64,000 bases of DNA from Litoribacillus peritrichatus (GCF_039537985.1 NZ_BAABBN010000004.1:1674001-1738000); one strand, 5' to 3'. Numbered from the stretch's first letter, positions 8,413-17,188 are shown. Numbers and translations: made by a program. Notes: generated by a model not told the origin, from the sequence alone.

Positions 8413-8620
8413 AAAGTGGTTCCTATCAGAAAGCAATAAGTGGATCTTTTAATAGATCCATCATGTCATAAGATAACCCCATCTGATCAACCCAATTAAG
8501 GCCTGAAAAAGCCAGCATGATCGAACCAGTTTTTTAACCTTAGAAGGAAAAACCAATGAAGTATGCACTTTCCAAACATTCACTTAGATCAACGTTAACA
8601 GGTCTGATCATGACCTTCTG
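7818..8620. repeat. Direct repeat, right copy
   Basis: Right-hand counterpart of 6083-7117. It ends inside the intact DJ-1/PfpI gene, as the left copy ends inside that gene's remnant. Confidence 0.85.
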
Positions 8621-9248
8621 CCTGATGCTGACCGGGATGAACGCTCACGCGGCAGACTCCAAAATTGGAATCATCGTCTTTGATGGCGTGCTCACCAGCG
8701 ATGTGACCGCGCCCATTGAGGTATTTGGAGCAGCCAGTAAGAAAGCGTGGTTTTCAGATTACGAAGTCGTGGTTATTTCAGCAACTAAAAACAAAACCAT
8801 TACCTCAGAGGAAGGTTTGACAATCGTAGCGGACAGCACCATTTACGATAACCTGAAGCTGGACGTATTAATTGTTGCCAGTTCTTACAGCATGGATCAA
8901 TGGGTCGAAAATAAAGATCTGATCAGCTACATCAAAAACCAGCGCAAAAAAGCATCCTGGATGGCAAGCAACTGCTCAGGAGCCATGCTTCTTGGCGAAG
9001 CCGGCGTACTCAACGGGAAAAAAGCAACCACTTGGGCGGGCGGAGAAAAGGGCCTTGCTAAAGCCTATCCGGCGATCAAGGTGCAGTACAACCAAAATGT
9101 GGTTGTAGATGATGGGGTTATCACCTCAAACGGAGGCCCTGTCAGCTATCAATCCTCGTTCGAACTGTTGGCAAAATTAAGCTCAGACAAGTTCGCACAA
9201 GAAATTTCAGAGCTCATTCAGTTCAATCGCTTAGCCACAGCTTTTTAG
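8556..9248 (+). CDS. Exported DJ-1/PfpI family protein
   Basis: A 230-residue protein with a Sec signal peptide (cleavage probably after AHA, about residue 32) followed by a DJ-1/PfpI/class I glutamine-amidotransferase-like domain: KIGIIVFDGV at the start, the nucleophile-elbow ASNCSGAMLLGEAGVL with the conserved Cys, and TTWAGGE further on. The domain most resembles the AraC-N-terminal/isonitrile-hydratase branch, but without a DNA-binding domain and with export to the periplasm. An AAGGA upstream of the ATG supports the start. The MocR regulator was presumably divergent before the duplication. A small exported peptide gene follows. Confidence 0.8.
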   Translation: MKYALSKHSLRSTLTGLIMTFCLMLTGMNAHAADSKIGIIVFDGVLTSDVTAPIEVFGAASKKAWFSDYEVVVISATKNKTITSEEGLTIVADSTIYDNLKLDVLIVASSYSMDQWVENKDLISYIKNQRKKASWMASNCSGAMLLGEAGVLNGKKATTWAGGEKGLAKAYPAIKVQYNQNVVVDDGVITSNGGPVSYQSSFELLAKLSSDKFAQEISELIQFNRLATAF

Positions 9249-9309
9249 AATTTAAAGAAAACCTGAGCATAAATATATAAAGCTTTTATAAACTTAGTGG
9301 AGCGAAACC

Positions 9310-9480
9310 ATGAAAGTCATTACATCAAGCGTACTTGCCATCATTTTATCTGCATTTTCAAGTGCATCAATGGCAAACATTCCCCTCTCAGAAGAGGCAG
9401 TAACTGCAGATCAAGCGAACGCCGCCTGCGTATATGGTAAAAAGTCAGACCGCAAACGAGACTTGAGCTGCCTGAAATAG
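9310..9480 (+). CDS. Small exported protein, 56 residues, uncharacterised
   Basis: It opens with a clear signal peptide (MKVITSSVLAIILSAFSSAS, cleavage likely after SMA) and leaves a mature peptide of about 35 residues with two cysteines, near AACVYG and at the C-terminal SCLK. A GGAG lies seven bases before the ATG. It starts 61 bases after the DJ-1/PfpI stop on the same strand, so the two may be co-transcribed and both act in the periplasm. I do not recognise a family. Confidence 0.55.
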   Translation: MKVITSSVLAIILSAFSSASMANIPLSEEAVTADQANAACVYGKKSDRKRDLSCLK

Positions 9481-9518
9481 CACTCGCGGTTATTAATTCT
9501 TTTTAACTTTCACTTCGG

Positions 9519-9554
9519 AATAAATTCTGGCTCCAAGGACTGTCAGAATTTATT
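9519..9554. terminator. Hairpin between convergent genes, possible terminator
   Basis: Perfect 11-base inverted repeat AATAAATTCTG and CAGAATTTATT with a 14-base loop. It overlaps the stop codon of the 76-residue gene. It is AT-rich and lacks a clean U-run, so termination is only possible. Confidence 0.35.
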
Positions 9555-9780
9555 TCAAGTTATCCTCAGCTGCACTCTTATCTTCTTTCAGCTCACCTTT
9601 CTTGCGCACATTTTCCATCGGCTCATGAGCCTCAAGCTTCTCTTCCAATTGAGCTTTCCATTGTTCCGCTCCCGAAAAATCAAAGCCTGTATGATCTCCT
9701 AATTGTTCAGGGTCATATCGCATACCACAGCCCGCTTTTACGGTTTTGGCCGAATCGGCATTTCCGGTTTTAATCTTCAT
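9550..9780 (-). CDS. Small hydrophilic protein, 76 residues, uncharacterised
   Basis: A charged, soluble protein with no hydrophobic segment and an acidic/lysine-rich helical second half (EQWKAQLEEKLEAHE region). A GGGAG six bases before the ATG is a strong ribosome binding site. It begins 32 bases after the recJ stop on the same strand and is probably the last gene of that transcript. No family is recognised and no function can be assigned. Confidence 0.6.
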   Translation of the reverse strand: MKIKTGNADSAKTVKAGCGMRYDPEQLGDHTGFDFSGAEQWKAQLEEKLEAHEPMENVRKKGELKEDKSAAEDNLK

Positions 9781-9812
9781 ATTAATCTCCCTTTGAATCG
9801 GCTCTGATTAAC

Positions 9813-11522
9813 TTACACAGGTTCGGCATAATTGACCATCAACTGTAATGATCGGTTGTCCCTGAACTCATTCACCGATAAGTGATAACACAGCTTCACG
9901 CGAGTTGCCGACTCCATTAACTCTGGCGCTTTCACGTTAAAATAAATCGCATCCACCACCTCGCCTTGCGAGGTCAGCAGCGTCCATTTTACATGGTTAC
10001 CTTGCAACAAACGCACATGATGAACATCAAATACTCCTTCGAACAAAGGCTCAGGAAACTGCTGTCCCCATGGGTACAGCATGGTAAGCTGCTCGGCAGT
10101 ATGCAAATTCAACTCCTGCCCTGAGATTTCACCATCGGTAATCAACGCCTGTTCAAAATTTACTTCAGAAAAATGCGTATCCAGCACCTGATTAAACGCT
10201 TCAGTAAACAACCCGACCCCGTCTTTTCTGAGTGTTAACCCTGCCGCCATGGCATGGCCACCAAATTTAAGAATCAAACCTGGATTTTGTTTATCTACCA
10301 CATCCAGGCAATCCCTTAAATGCAAACCCGGAATGGATCTGGCCGAACCTTTGATCCCGTCGCCGGCGTCCGCCAAAGCCACCACAGGTCGGTAAAATCG
10401 CTCTTTCACGCGTGAAGCTACTATGCCAATGACGCCTTCATGCCAATCACTCTGATAAACCACCACGCCTTTTGGTAATCCGGATTGGGCCTCTAGCGAA
10501 TCCACAAAACGAATGGCTTCATCTTTCATGCTGACTTCGATGTCTTTCCGCTCTTTATTGAGGGAATCAAGATGAGACGCAAGTTCCAACGCCTGATAAG
10601 GGTCGTCTGCCAGTAAACACTCAATGCCTTCCGACATGTCATCCAATCGTCCTGCGGCATTAATTCGTGGCCCGATCGCAAAGCCTACGTCCGAACTCGT
10701 CAGATTTTTCGGAAGCCGCTTCGCGACCTGAAGTAAGGCATAGACTCCGGGGGAAGCCTTACCGTTTCGAATTCGCTCCAGTCCCATGGCCACTAAAATT
10801 CGATTATTAGCATCCAATGGAACCAAGTCCGAGACCGTACCCACCGCCACTAAATCCAGCACAGACGCCAGATTTGGTTCACGAATTCCCTGCTGATCAA
10901 ACCACCCCTGATCTCTTAACTGTTTACGAACCGCTAACATGACATAAAACGCCACCCCGACCCCGGCTAAGGCTTTACTTTGAAAGTCACAACCGGGTTG
11001 ATTCGGGTTCACAATCGCCGCCGCATCAGGCAGCTCATTCCCCGCCAAGTGATGATCGGTGACAACCACTGCAATACCGTGCTTCGCGGCCTCAGCCACA
11101 CCCTCCACACTTGAAATGCCATTGTCGACCGTGATGATTAAATCGGGCTTAAAAACCAAAGAGGCCCGCACGATTTCAGGGGACAAGCCATAACCGAATT
11201 CAAACCGATTCGGCACTAAATAGTTTACACTCTTGGCTCCGAGTGCCCGCAGACATCGCACACTCAACGCGGTACTGGTTGCGCCATCTGCATCAAAATC
11301 ACCAACAATCAATATTCTTTGGTTTTGAACCACCGCCCGACTGACAATCTCAACGGCCACATCAATGCCTTTCAACCCGGAAGGCGGCAATAACCGATTC
11401 AGTTTAAACTCCATGTCTGAAGCCTCGGTAATACCACGGCTGAGCAGCAATCTCTGAAGCAATGGACTGAACCCATGCAAAGAATGAGAAACGTCTGGAA
11501 TCAAACGTTGCTGAATATTCAT
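9813..11522 (-). CDS. recJ: Single-stranded-DNA-specific exonuclease RecJ
   Basis: A 569-residue DHH-superfamily nuclease that degrades single-stranded DNA 5' to 3' in recombination and repair. The metal-binding motifs are visible: VGDFDADGATST near residue 77, then VTVDNGISS and VVTDHHLAGNELP, with FGGHAMAAGLTL in the DHHA1 domain and an OB-like C-terminal domain. The length matches the family. In many gammaproteobacteria recJ lies near dsbC, hom and thrC, as it does here. It heads a likely two-gene transcript with the 76-residue protein. Confidence 0.95.
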   Translation of the reverse strand: MNIQQRLIPDVSHSLHGFSPLLQRLLLSRGITEASDMEFKLNRLLPPSGLKGIDVAVEIVSRAVVQNQRILIVGDFDADGATSTALSVRCLRALGAKSVNYLVPNRFEFGYGLSPEIVRASLVFKPDLIITVDNGISSVEGVAEAAKHGIAVVVTDHHLAGNELPDAAAIVNPNQPGCDFQSKALAGVGVAFYVMLAVRKQLRDQGWFDQQGIREPNLASVLDLVAVGTVSDLVPLDANNRILVAMGLERIRNGKASPGVYALLQVAKRLPKNLTSSDVGFAIGPRINAAGRLDDMSEGIECLLADDPYQALELASHLDSLNKERKDIEVSMKDEAIRFVDSLEAQSGLPKGVVVYQSDWHEGVIGIVASRVKERFYRPVVALADAGDGIKGSARSIPGLHLRDCLDVVDKQNPGLILKFGGHAMAAGLTLRKDGVGLFTEAFNQVLDTHFSEVNFEQALITDGEISGQELNLHTAEQLTMLYPWGQQFPEPLFEGVFDVHHVRLLQGNHVKWTLLTSQGEVVDAIYFNVKAPELMESATRVKLCYHLSVNEFRDNRSLQLMVNYAEPV

Positions 11523-11735
11523 AACCGGAAACCCTCAAACATGAGCCATAAAAATAAAGACAAAGAAGTTTACCGTACTTTTACATCCAACCCGCGAAAT
11601 TTTAATTGAATTGTATCGACCAATACTCTTTTTTAAACACCCATTCAACAAAAGATAAACAAATTCATTTTTTGACGTTACACTACGCGCGTATTTAGCT
11701 TAGTCAGTAATCACTATCAAATTAGGTCAAAGGAA

Positions 11736-12497
11736 ATGACGTTCAGATACCTGAAAGCCATGTGCTTGTTTTGCTTTCTTGTTTTAACATTCCCAGCATT
11801 TGCACTCGATACCAACACCATTATCATCACCGGCAACGCAGACAAACCCCCGAAAATCTGGCTAGAAAACCAACAACCCAAAGGCATTTTGGTTGACATA
11901 CTGCAGTACGCAGAACAACGTATGGCGGGTTACAACTATCAGATTCATCTTCTTCCCTGGAAACGAGCGTACCAGGCTTCCCTCACCGGCCAACAGGGCA
12001 TTGTAGGCATTTCCAAAACCAACGAACGATTATCGTTATTTAATTACTCGGTTCCTCTGTACTACGACGAAATCATTCTGGTGACCGCTAAAAACAACAG
12101 TTTCGCTTTCAATAAGCAGGAAGATTTGACAGGTAAACGTATCGGCATTTGCCGTGGATGCTCCTTTGGCGAGGAATACGAAAAAGCCAAGAAATTTTTC
12201 ACAGTAGTAGAAGACAACGACAACAACCAACGGTTGCGTATGCTTTTGAAAGGCCGAATCGACGCAGCAATCATTAACCCCGGTGAACATGCATTAAACA
12301 TGATCGTCGATAACGACGAATTTTTATCCCAGCACAAAGATCAGTTTGTCGTACTGGAAAAACGTTTAGACCTTGATCCCAATTACCTCGCTTTTTCGAA
12401 AAACGTCGATAATCAGGCGTTCATCGAAGCCTTTAATCAGGTCATAAAATCCGGTTACAAGCGTGGGGATATCCAGCGGATTATCGAACGTTATTAA
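11736..12497 (+). CDS. Periplasmic solute-binding protein (SBP_bac_3 type)
   Basis: A 253-residue protein with a Sec signal peptide ending near AFA (residue 24) and a family-3 extracellular solute-binding domain: KPPKIWLENQQPKGILVD at the start, YDEIILVTAKNN, LTGKRIGICRGCSFGEEYEKA in the hinge region, and a C-terminal NQVIKSGYKRGDIQRII. Such stand-alone proteins without a neighbouring permease are common in marine gammaproteobacteria, and the ligand cannot be predicted. It is divergent from recJ and ends at a strong terminator shared with thrC. Confidence 0.8.
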   Translation: MTFRYLKAMCLFCFLVLTFPAFALDTNTIIITGNADKPPKIWLENQQPKGILVDILQYAEQRMAGYNYQIHLLPWKRAYQASLTGQQGIVGISKTNERLSLFNYSVPLYYDEIILVTAKNNSFAFNKQEDLTGKRIGICRGCSFGEEYEKAKKFFTVVEDNDNNQRLRMLLKGRIDAAIINPGEHALNMIVDNDEFLSQHKDQFVVLEKRLDLDPNYLAFSKNVDNQAFIEAFNQVIKSGYKRGDIQRIIERY

Positions 12498-12571
12498 GTA
12501 AATGCATTGCAAGTAAATTCTATAAAGATTCACTGCCCACAAAATAGACCATTGCTACAATCTGAAGACAT

Positions 12572-12602
12572 AAAAAAACCGAGATCAGGTCTCGGTTTTT
12601 TT
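12572..12602. terminator. Bidirectional Rho-independent terminator
   Basis: ACCGAGA and TCTCGGT with a 5-base loop, flanked by A-run and T-run. It lies between the convergent solute-binding-protein and thrC genes. Confidence 0.9.
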
Positions 12603-12634
12603 AAGACTAAAGTATAGAACTCACATCATAGAAC

Positions 12635-14041
12635 TTACTTAAACGTATTCTCAGCAATAAACGCCTGCACTTTATCAAGCTCTGCCGGAAGCACGTTCAA
12701 GCGTTCTTCACGATCCATCAAGTCGGTTAGATGATGTGGCAAAGCTGGCATTTCATAACCTGCACGTTGAACCGCCTCTTCAAACTTCACCGGATGCGCT
12801 GTACCCAACGTAATCATAGGGATACGGGTATTACGGCGACATTCGCGAGCCGCCTTCACACCAATTGCGGTATGCGGATCAAGCAAGTAGCCCGTTTCAT
12901 CAAACACGTCCTGCATGGTTTTCACCGTTGTGTCTTCATCCACTGCGTAGCTGTCGAACAACTCACGAGCTTTGGCCAGCTTATCTTCGTCCAGAGAAAC
13001 CACTTCTTCTTTGGCATTCATTTTCGCCATCAAAGCAGATAACGCTTCGCCATCACGGTCGTATAGATCAAACAACAAACGCTCAAAGTTTGAAGAAACA
13101 GCAATGTCCATAGACGGCGTGATAGTGTGCCGTAAAGGATGAACTTCGTACTGATTCTTGCTCATGAAGCGATGCAATACATCGTTGCTGTTCGTTGCAA
13201 TGATTAACTGCTCAATCGGTAAGCCCATCTTCTTAGCCATGTAACCGGCAAAGATGTCACCGAAGTTACCGGTTGGAACAGAATAAGCCATTGGACGAAC
13301 CGGGGCACCAAGGTTTAACGCAGAATAGAAGTAGTAAACAATCTGGGACATGATACGCGCCCAGTTGATGCTGTTTACTGCGACCAACTTACGCTCACCA
13401 CGCAAGAACGACTGATCACCGAAGCTGGCTTTCACCATGTCCTGTGCCTGATCGAAGTTTCCTTCAATGGCGATGTTATAAATGTTATCGCCCTTCACCG
13501 TTGTCATCTGACGACGCTGAACTTCTGAAACCTTGCCGTTTGGATGCAGAATGAAGATATCCACATTCTTACAGGCTTTGGTGCCTTCAATCGCAGCAGA
13601 GCCAGTATCACCCGACGTTGCCCCCATGATCACAACTTTTTCATGGCGACGCTCAAGCACATAATCCAACAGGCGACCAAGCATTTGAAGAGCAAAGTCT
13701 TTGAACGCCAAGGTAGGGCCGTGGAACAGCTCAAGTACGTATTCGTTATGATCAATCTGCTGAACGGGTGCAACCGCCTTGTGACCAAAACCACCATACA
13801 CCTCTTCCAGCATGGTTTTTAAAGAGTCACTGTCGACGCTGCCTTCAACAAAAGGGTATATCACCTTATGAGCAAGCTCTGTGTAAGAAAGGTCACGCCA
13901 GGATTCAATTTCTTCCTTGCTGAACTGTGGCACTTCTTTCGGAACGTACAAACCGCCATCAGACGCAAGACCGGTCAGCAACACTTCTTCAAACGTTAAC
14001 TCTGGCGCATTGCCACGAGTAGAGATATATTTCATCGCCAT
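12635..14041 (-). CDS. thrC: Threonine synthase
   Basis: A 468-residue PLP enzyme that converts O-phosphohomoserine to threonine, the last step of threonine synthesis. The PLP-lysine motif GPTLAFKDFALQ, the phosphate-binding ATSGDTGSAA and the NFGDIFAGY segment are all present, and the length fits the long gammaproteobacterial type. It lies 46 bases downstream of hom on the same strand and is likely co-transcribed with it, giving two of the three threonine-branch enzymes in one unit (no thrB here). Confidence 0.96.
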   Translation of the reverse strand: MAMKYISTRGNAPELTFEEVLLTGLASDGGLYVPKEVPQFSKEEIESWRDLSYTELAHKVIYPFVEGSVDSDSLKTMLEEVYGGFGHKAVAPVQQIDHNEYVLELFHGPTLAFKDFALQMLGRLLDYVLERRHEKVVIMGATSGDTGSAAIEGTKACKNVDIFILHPNGKVSEVQRRQMTTVKGDNIYNIAIEGNFDQAQDMVKASFGDQSFLRGERKLVAVNSINWARIMSQIVYYFYSALNLGAPVRPMAYSVPTGNFGDIFAGYMAKKMGLPIEQLIIATNSNDVLHRFMSKNQYEVHPLRHTITPSMDIAVSSNFERLLFDLYDRDGEALSALMAKMNAKEEVVSLDEDKLAKARELFDSYAVDEDTTVKTMQDVFDETGYLLDPHTAIGVKAARECRRNTRIPMITLGTAHPVKFEEAVQRAGYEMPALPHHLTDLMDREERLNVLPAELDKVQAFIAENTFK

Positions 14042-14087
14042 GATGTTCTAAAACCTAATAAAAAATTAAATTCTTAAATTGCCGAGC

Positions 14088-15389
14088 TTATTCTGAATGC
14101 TCAGCACGAATACGTGTTACATCGCCATCCACATCGGACAAAGCTTCGATCTCAGCAATGGCGTCGTTCATTAACTGCTCTTTTACTTCGTGAGTAAGAA
14201 GCACGACCGTCGCTTTGGACTCAGCTTTTGCTTCTTTCTGCACCATAGCCTCGATGCTAACACCGCGAGCACTCAAGATTTGAGTAATCTTCGCCATCAC
14301 ACCTGTTTCGTCTTCGACCTGCATACGCAAATAGTAAGACGTTTCGATTTCTTCAACGGGCAACACACCCAAATCAGACACACTGTCCGCCTGGAACCCT
14401 AAGTGAGCCGCACGCGCATTGTTGCCGGCATCAAAAGTACGAGCCAGATCCACTAAATCGGCAATCACTGCTGAAGCTGTAGGTTCTGAACCGGCACCAG
14501 GGCCGTAATACATGGTATCACCCACGGCATCACCGTGAACTGCAACGGCATTCATTACGCCATCCACTTTAGCAATCAACTGTGACTCATGAATTAAGGT
14601 CGGGTGAACACGAAGCTCAACACCTTTTTCGGTCAACTTAGAAATACCCAAGTGTTTAATACGATAGCCAAGCTCTTCCGCGAACTTGACGTCTTCCGGC
14701 GTCACTTTGCTGATGCCTTCGGTATACGCTTTTTCAAACTGAAGCGGCACACCAAACGCAATGGAAGACAGAATGGTCAGCTTGTGTGCAGCGTCAATGC
14801 CTTCCACATCAAAGGTTGGATCGGCTTCGGCGTAGCCAAGCTCTTGTGCTTCTTTCAATACATCCGCAAAATCGCGACCTTTCTGGCTCATTTCAGTCAA
14901 AATGAAGTTGCCCGTACCATTAATAATACCGGACAAGTGATCAATACGATTAGCAGACAGACCTTCACGTATGGCCTTAATGATTGGAATGCCACCAGCC
15001 ACAGCAGCTTCATAAGCAACGCTAACGCCCTTAGCTTCTGCTGCCGCAAAAATTTCATTGCCATGAACGGCAATCAAAGCTTTATTCGCGGTCACTACGT
15101 GCTTGCCGTTTTCAATGGCCATTAACACCAATTCTTTTGCCACTTCGTAGCCGCCGATCAACTCAACAACCACATCAACGTCTGGATTCCTGGCGACTTC
15201 AAAAATGTCTCTGGTTACATCCACACCGGCCAAATCACAAGCTGGGTTATCACGACGCGCACCCACCTGTGTAACAATTACGTCTCGACCTAAGCGGCCG
15301 GTAATTCTATCGGCGTTACGTTTTAAAATATTGAAAGTACCGCTCCCCACGGTGCCTAAACCACAAATACCTACTTTGACCGGTTTCAA
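14088..15389 (-). CDS. hom: Homoserine dehydrogenase
   Basis: A 433-residue NAD(P)H-dependent enzyme reducing aspartate semialdehyde to homoserine. GICGLGTVGSG at the N-terminus is the dinucleotide-binding loop, GGIPIIKAIREGL and INGTGNFILTEM belong to the catalytic domain, and an ACT domain (YYLRMQVEDETGVMAKITQI) at the C-terminus suggests threonine feedback control. The frame is open upstream to 15566, but the TTG at 15389 has GGAG seven bases before it and gives the normal length beginning LKPVKVGIC, so a TTG start is chosen. A stretch resembling a -10 box (TAGAAT on the minus strand, 15433-15438) lies upstream. Confidence 0.94.
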   Translation of the reverse strand: MKPVKVGICGLGTVGSGTFNILKRNADRITGRLGRDVIVTQVGARRDNPACDLAGVDVTRDIFEVARNPDVDVVVELIGGYEVAKELVLMAIENGKHVVTANKALIAVHGNEIFAAAEAKGVSVAYEAAVAGGIPIIKAIREGLSANRIDHLSGIINGTGNFILTEMSQKGRDFADVLKEAQELGYAEADPTFDVEGIDAAHKLTILSSIAFGVPLQFEKAYTEGISKVTPEDVKFAEELGYRIKHLGISKLTEKGVELRVHPTLIHESQLIAKVDGVMNAVAVHGDAVGDTMYYGPGAGSEPTASAVIADLVDLARTFDAGNNARAAHLGFQADSVSDLGVLPVEEIETSYYLRMQVEDETGVMAKITQILSARGVSIEAMVQKEAKAESKATVVLLTHEVKEQLMNDAIAEIEALSDVDGDVTRIRAEHSE

Positions 15390-15505
15390 AACGCTACTCC
15401 GTTTATTATTTTCTGAATAGATAAGGGGCGCTATTCTACATGAAACGCCATAAAAATGGATAGGGTTTGACCGCTTCTTGGTGGCTAAACGGACAGAAAT
15501 CAGCA

Positions 15506-15528
15506 GAAAAAAGGCCCGTAAACGGGCC
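15506..15528 (-). terminator. Strong terminator upstream of hom
   Basis: GGCCCG, a 4-base loop and CGGGCC, followed on the minus strand by a run of T. It lies about 140 bases beyond the thioesterase stop and about 120 bases before hom, so it either ends the thioesterase transcript or acts within a hom leader. Confidence 0.85.
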
Positions 15529-15577
15529 AAAGACGAACAAAGAGATATTATCTCTTCCAGAGACACTCTCTATTCAG

Positions 15578-15643
15578 CTACGTAACTTGCAAGTCTTTAG
15601 CAAAAGAGCCAAATGAGAATTTAGAGTTGCCTTCACCAGCCAT
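15578..15643 (-). CDS. Possible 21-residue leader ORF
   Basis: A short ATG frame encoding a peptide beginning MAGEGNSKFSFG and ending QVT lies between the thioesterase gene and the terminator upstream of hom. It has no strong Shine-Dalgarno sequence and only one Thr codon, so it is not an obvious threonine attenuator. It may be spurious. Confidence 0.2.
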   Translation of the reverse strand: MAGEGNSKFSFGSFAKDLQVT

Positions 15644-15666
15644 AGCGTTTAAAGGCAGAACCTGAT

Positions 15667-16104
15667 TTATGCCTCGACAGGCAATTCAATATGATATAAC
15701 TGCTGAATTTTTTCAGGCAGCTCAACCACTTTACGAAGATTCATATCCATCCAGCCAACAACGACCTGATGCTGAGCAGCCAAATCGCCATTGGGCTTGT
15801 ACACTTTATTCACAATACGAACCGATTTTTTCGACCCTGTCGGCTCGCCGGTCTCTACCGTCACCCGAAGTACTTCACCTAGAAAAGTTTCACGAAAATA
15901 CTCCGTTTCTTCTTTAAACAAAACAGGCCCGATGCCCTGCTCTTTAAACCACTTTGCTGTCATACCTATTTGATCTAAAAAACCGATACGGGTATGTGCA
16001 CAAAAGTCAGAATACGCACTGTGTCTCATATGTTGATTCGCATCGCAGTCCGCCCAGCGAACTTCAATGTGCTTGTCATACAGGGCTTCATAATTTTGAC
16101 TCAT
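15667..16104 (-). CDS. Acyl-CoA thioesterase, YbgC/FadM hot-dog family
   Basis: A 145-residue hot-dog fold protein with the family signature VRWADCDANQHMRHSAY near residue 14, in which Asp is the likely catalytic residue, and a VVVGWMDM strand. Such enzymes hydrolyse acyl- or aroyl-CoA thioesters; the chain-length preference is not evident. It is divergent from a LysR regulator, with a symmetrical LysR-type site in between, so it may be that regulator's target. Confidence 0.85.
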   Translation of the reverse strand: MSQNYEALYDKHIEVRWADCDANQHMRHSAYSDFCAHTRIGFLDQIGMTAKWFKEQGIGPVLFKEETEYFRETFLGEVLRVTVETGEPTGSKKSVRIVNKVYKPNGDLAAQHQVVVGWMDMNLRKVVELPEKIQQLYHIELPVEA

Positions 16105-16184
16105 ACTGCTTACTCCTCGGTTGAATAGCAGGCATTGTCGCGATTTTCAAAACATAAGTGAAATTCATCGCATTTATAACAATC

Positions 16185-16199
16185 ATGATTTCAAATCAT
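16185..16199. promoter_or_regulatory. Putative LysR-type operator
   Basis: Perfect palindrome ATGATTTCAAATCAT containing the T-N11-A LysR core. It is located between the divergent thioesterase and LysR genes. Confidence 0.5.
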
Positions 16200-16249
16200 G
16201 TATATTTGGTATTATCCATTCATTACAGCCAACTGGATCAGACACACCG

Positions 16250-17188
16250 ATGCATAGCCTCAGAAAAATTGACCTGAATACCCTTGTGACCCTAAAGGTG
16301 CTGTTGGACGAAAAACACGTTACTCACGCAGCCGAGCAATTGAACCTGACGCAATCAGCGGTAAGCCGAACACTTGCCAAACTCAGAGACCAATTTGATG
16401 ACCCCTTACTGGTAAAATCCGGTAAACACTTGGCGAGAACAGCCAAAGCTGAACGACTGTATGAGCCGCTGACCCAAATATTAAACCAGATAGAGTCATT
16501 GATTGAGCCGGAAGCCTTTAACCCGGAAACAGCCACAGGCACCATACGAATTGCTACTACAGATTACGGCACACATACTTTATTACCAAGACTCACACCG
16601 GTATTAACTCAGACCGCCCCAGGCATTCGTTTAATCGCGGTGGATTGGCGCTCGAACTTGTTGACCGAACTGGAAGAAAACAACGTGGATCTGATCATCG
16701 GTGGTGCCAAGCAGCCACCACCGGATATCTTCCAAAAGATTTTGGCCAGTGACGATTTTGTTTGTGTGATCCGGAAGGATCACCCTAAAAAAGAGCATTT
16801 CAGTTTCGGAGATTACCTGAGTCTCAAGCACGTAGTGATCAGTCCCTCAGGCGAAGGAAAAAGCACCGTCGACATCCTGCTTGCCAAGCAGGGCTACGAA
16901 AGACAAGTAGCAGTTAAAGTGCCGCACTTTTTCGCCGCGCTGGAAATCATCGCCAATACCGATTTTGTCATTCTCCTGCCTCGGCATTTTGTTCGTCGTT
17001 ACGTCGATTCGGCCCGCTTCACCACAGTAGAAGCCCCTTTTGACATACCAGGTTTTGAAATCTCCATGTTCTGGCATGCCCGAATGCACCAAGACCCGCT
17101 TCATAAATGGTTCCGTGGTTTTGTGAACACCGAGATTTATGAGAAGCGGTCAAGACGGGCAAGTTCCGACCGAGATTTACTCCCCTAA
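16250..17188 (+). CDS. LysR-family transcriptional regulator
   Basis: A 312-residue regulator. The N-terminal winged helix (LDEKHVTHAAEQLNLTQSAV, then SRTLAKLRDQF) is followed by a type-2 periplasmic-binding-like effector domain beginning TGTIRIATTDYGTH. It resembles the NodD/PA0477-like subgroup with ATTDYG at the start of the effector domain. The frame is open further upstream, but the ATG at 16250 gives the standard N-terminus (LRKIDLNTLVTLKVLL). It is divergent from the thioesterase and overlaps the 3' end of the ggt gene by 12 bases tail to tail. Confidence 0.88.
   Translation: MHSLRKIDLNTLVTLKVLLDEKHVTHAAEQLNLTQSAVSRTLAKLRDQFDDPLLVKSGKHLARTAKAERLYEPLTQILNQIESLIEPEAFNPETATGTIRIATTDYGTHTLLPRLTPVLTQTAPGIRLIAVDWRSNLLTELEENNVDLIIGGAKQPPPDIFQKILASDDFVCVIRKDHPKKEHFSFGDYLSLKHVVISPSGEGKSTVDILLAKQGYERQVAVKVPHFFAALEIIANTDFVILLPRHFVRRYVDSARFTTVEAPFDIPGFEISMFWHARMHQDPLHKWFRGFVNTEIYEKRSRRASSDRDLLP

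Noticed and set aside
14604..15125. Open frame of 173 codons on the plus strand
   Set aside because: It lies wholly antisense to hom, which has clear family motifs. The product has no recognisable domain, and there is no ribosome binding site.
15506..15643. Classic threonine attenuator before hom
   Set aside because: The short upstream frame contains a single Thr codon and no Ile run, and no antiterminator pairing was evident.
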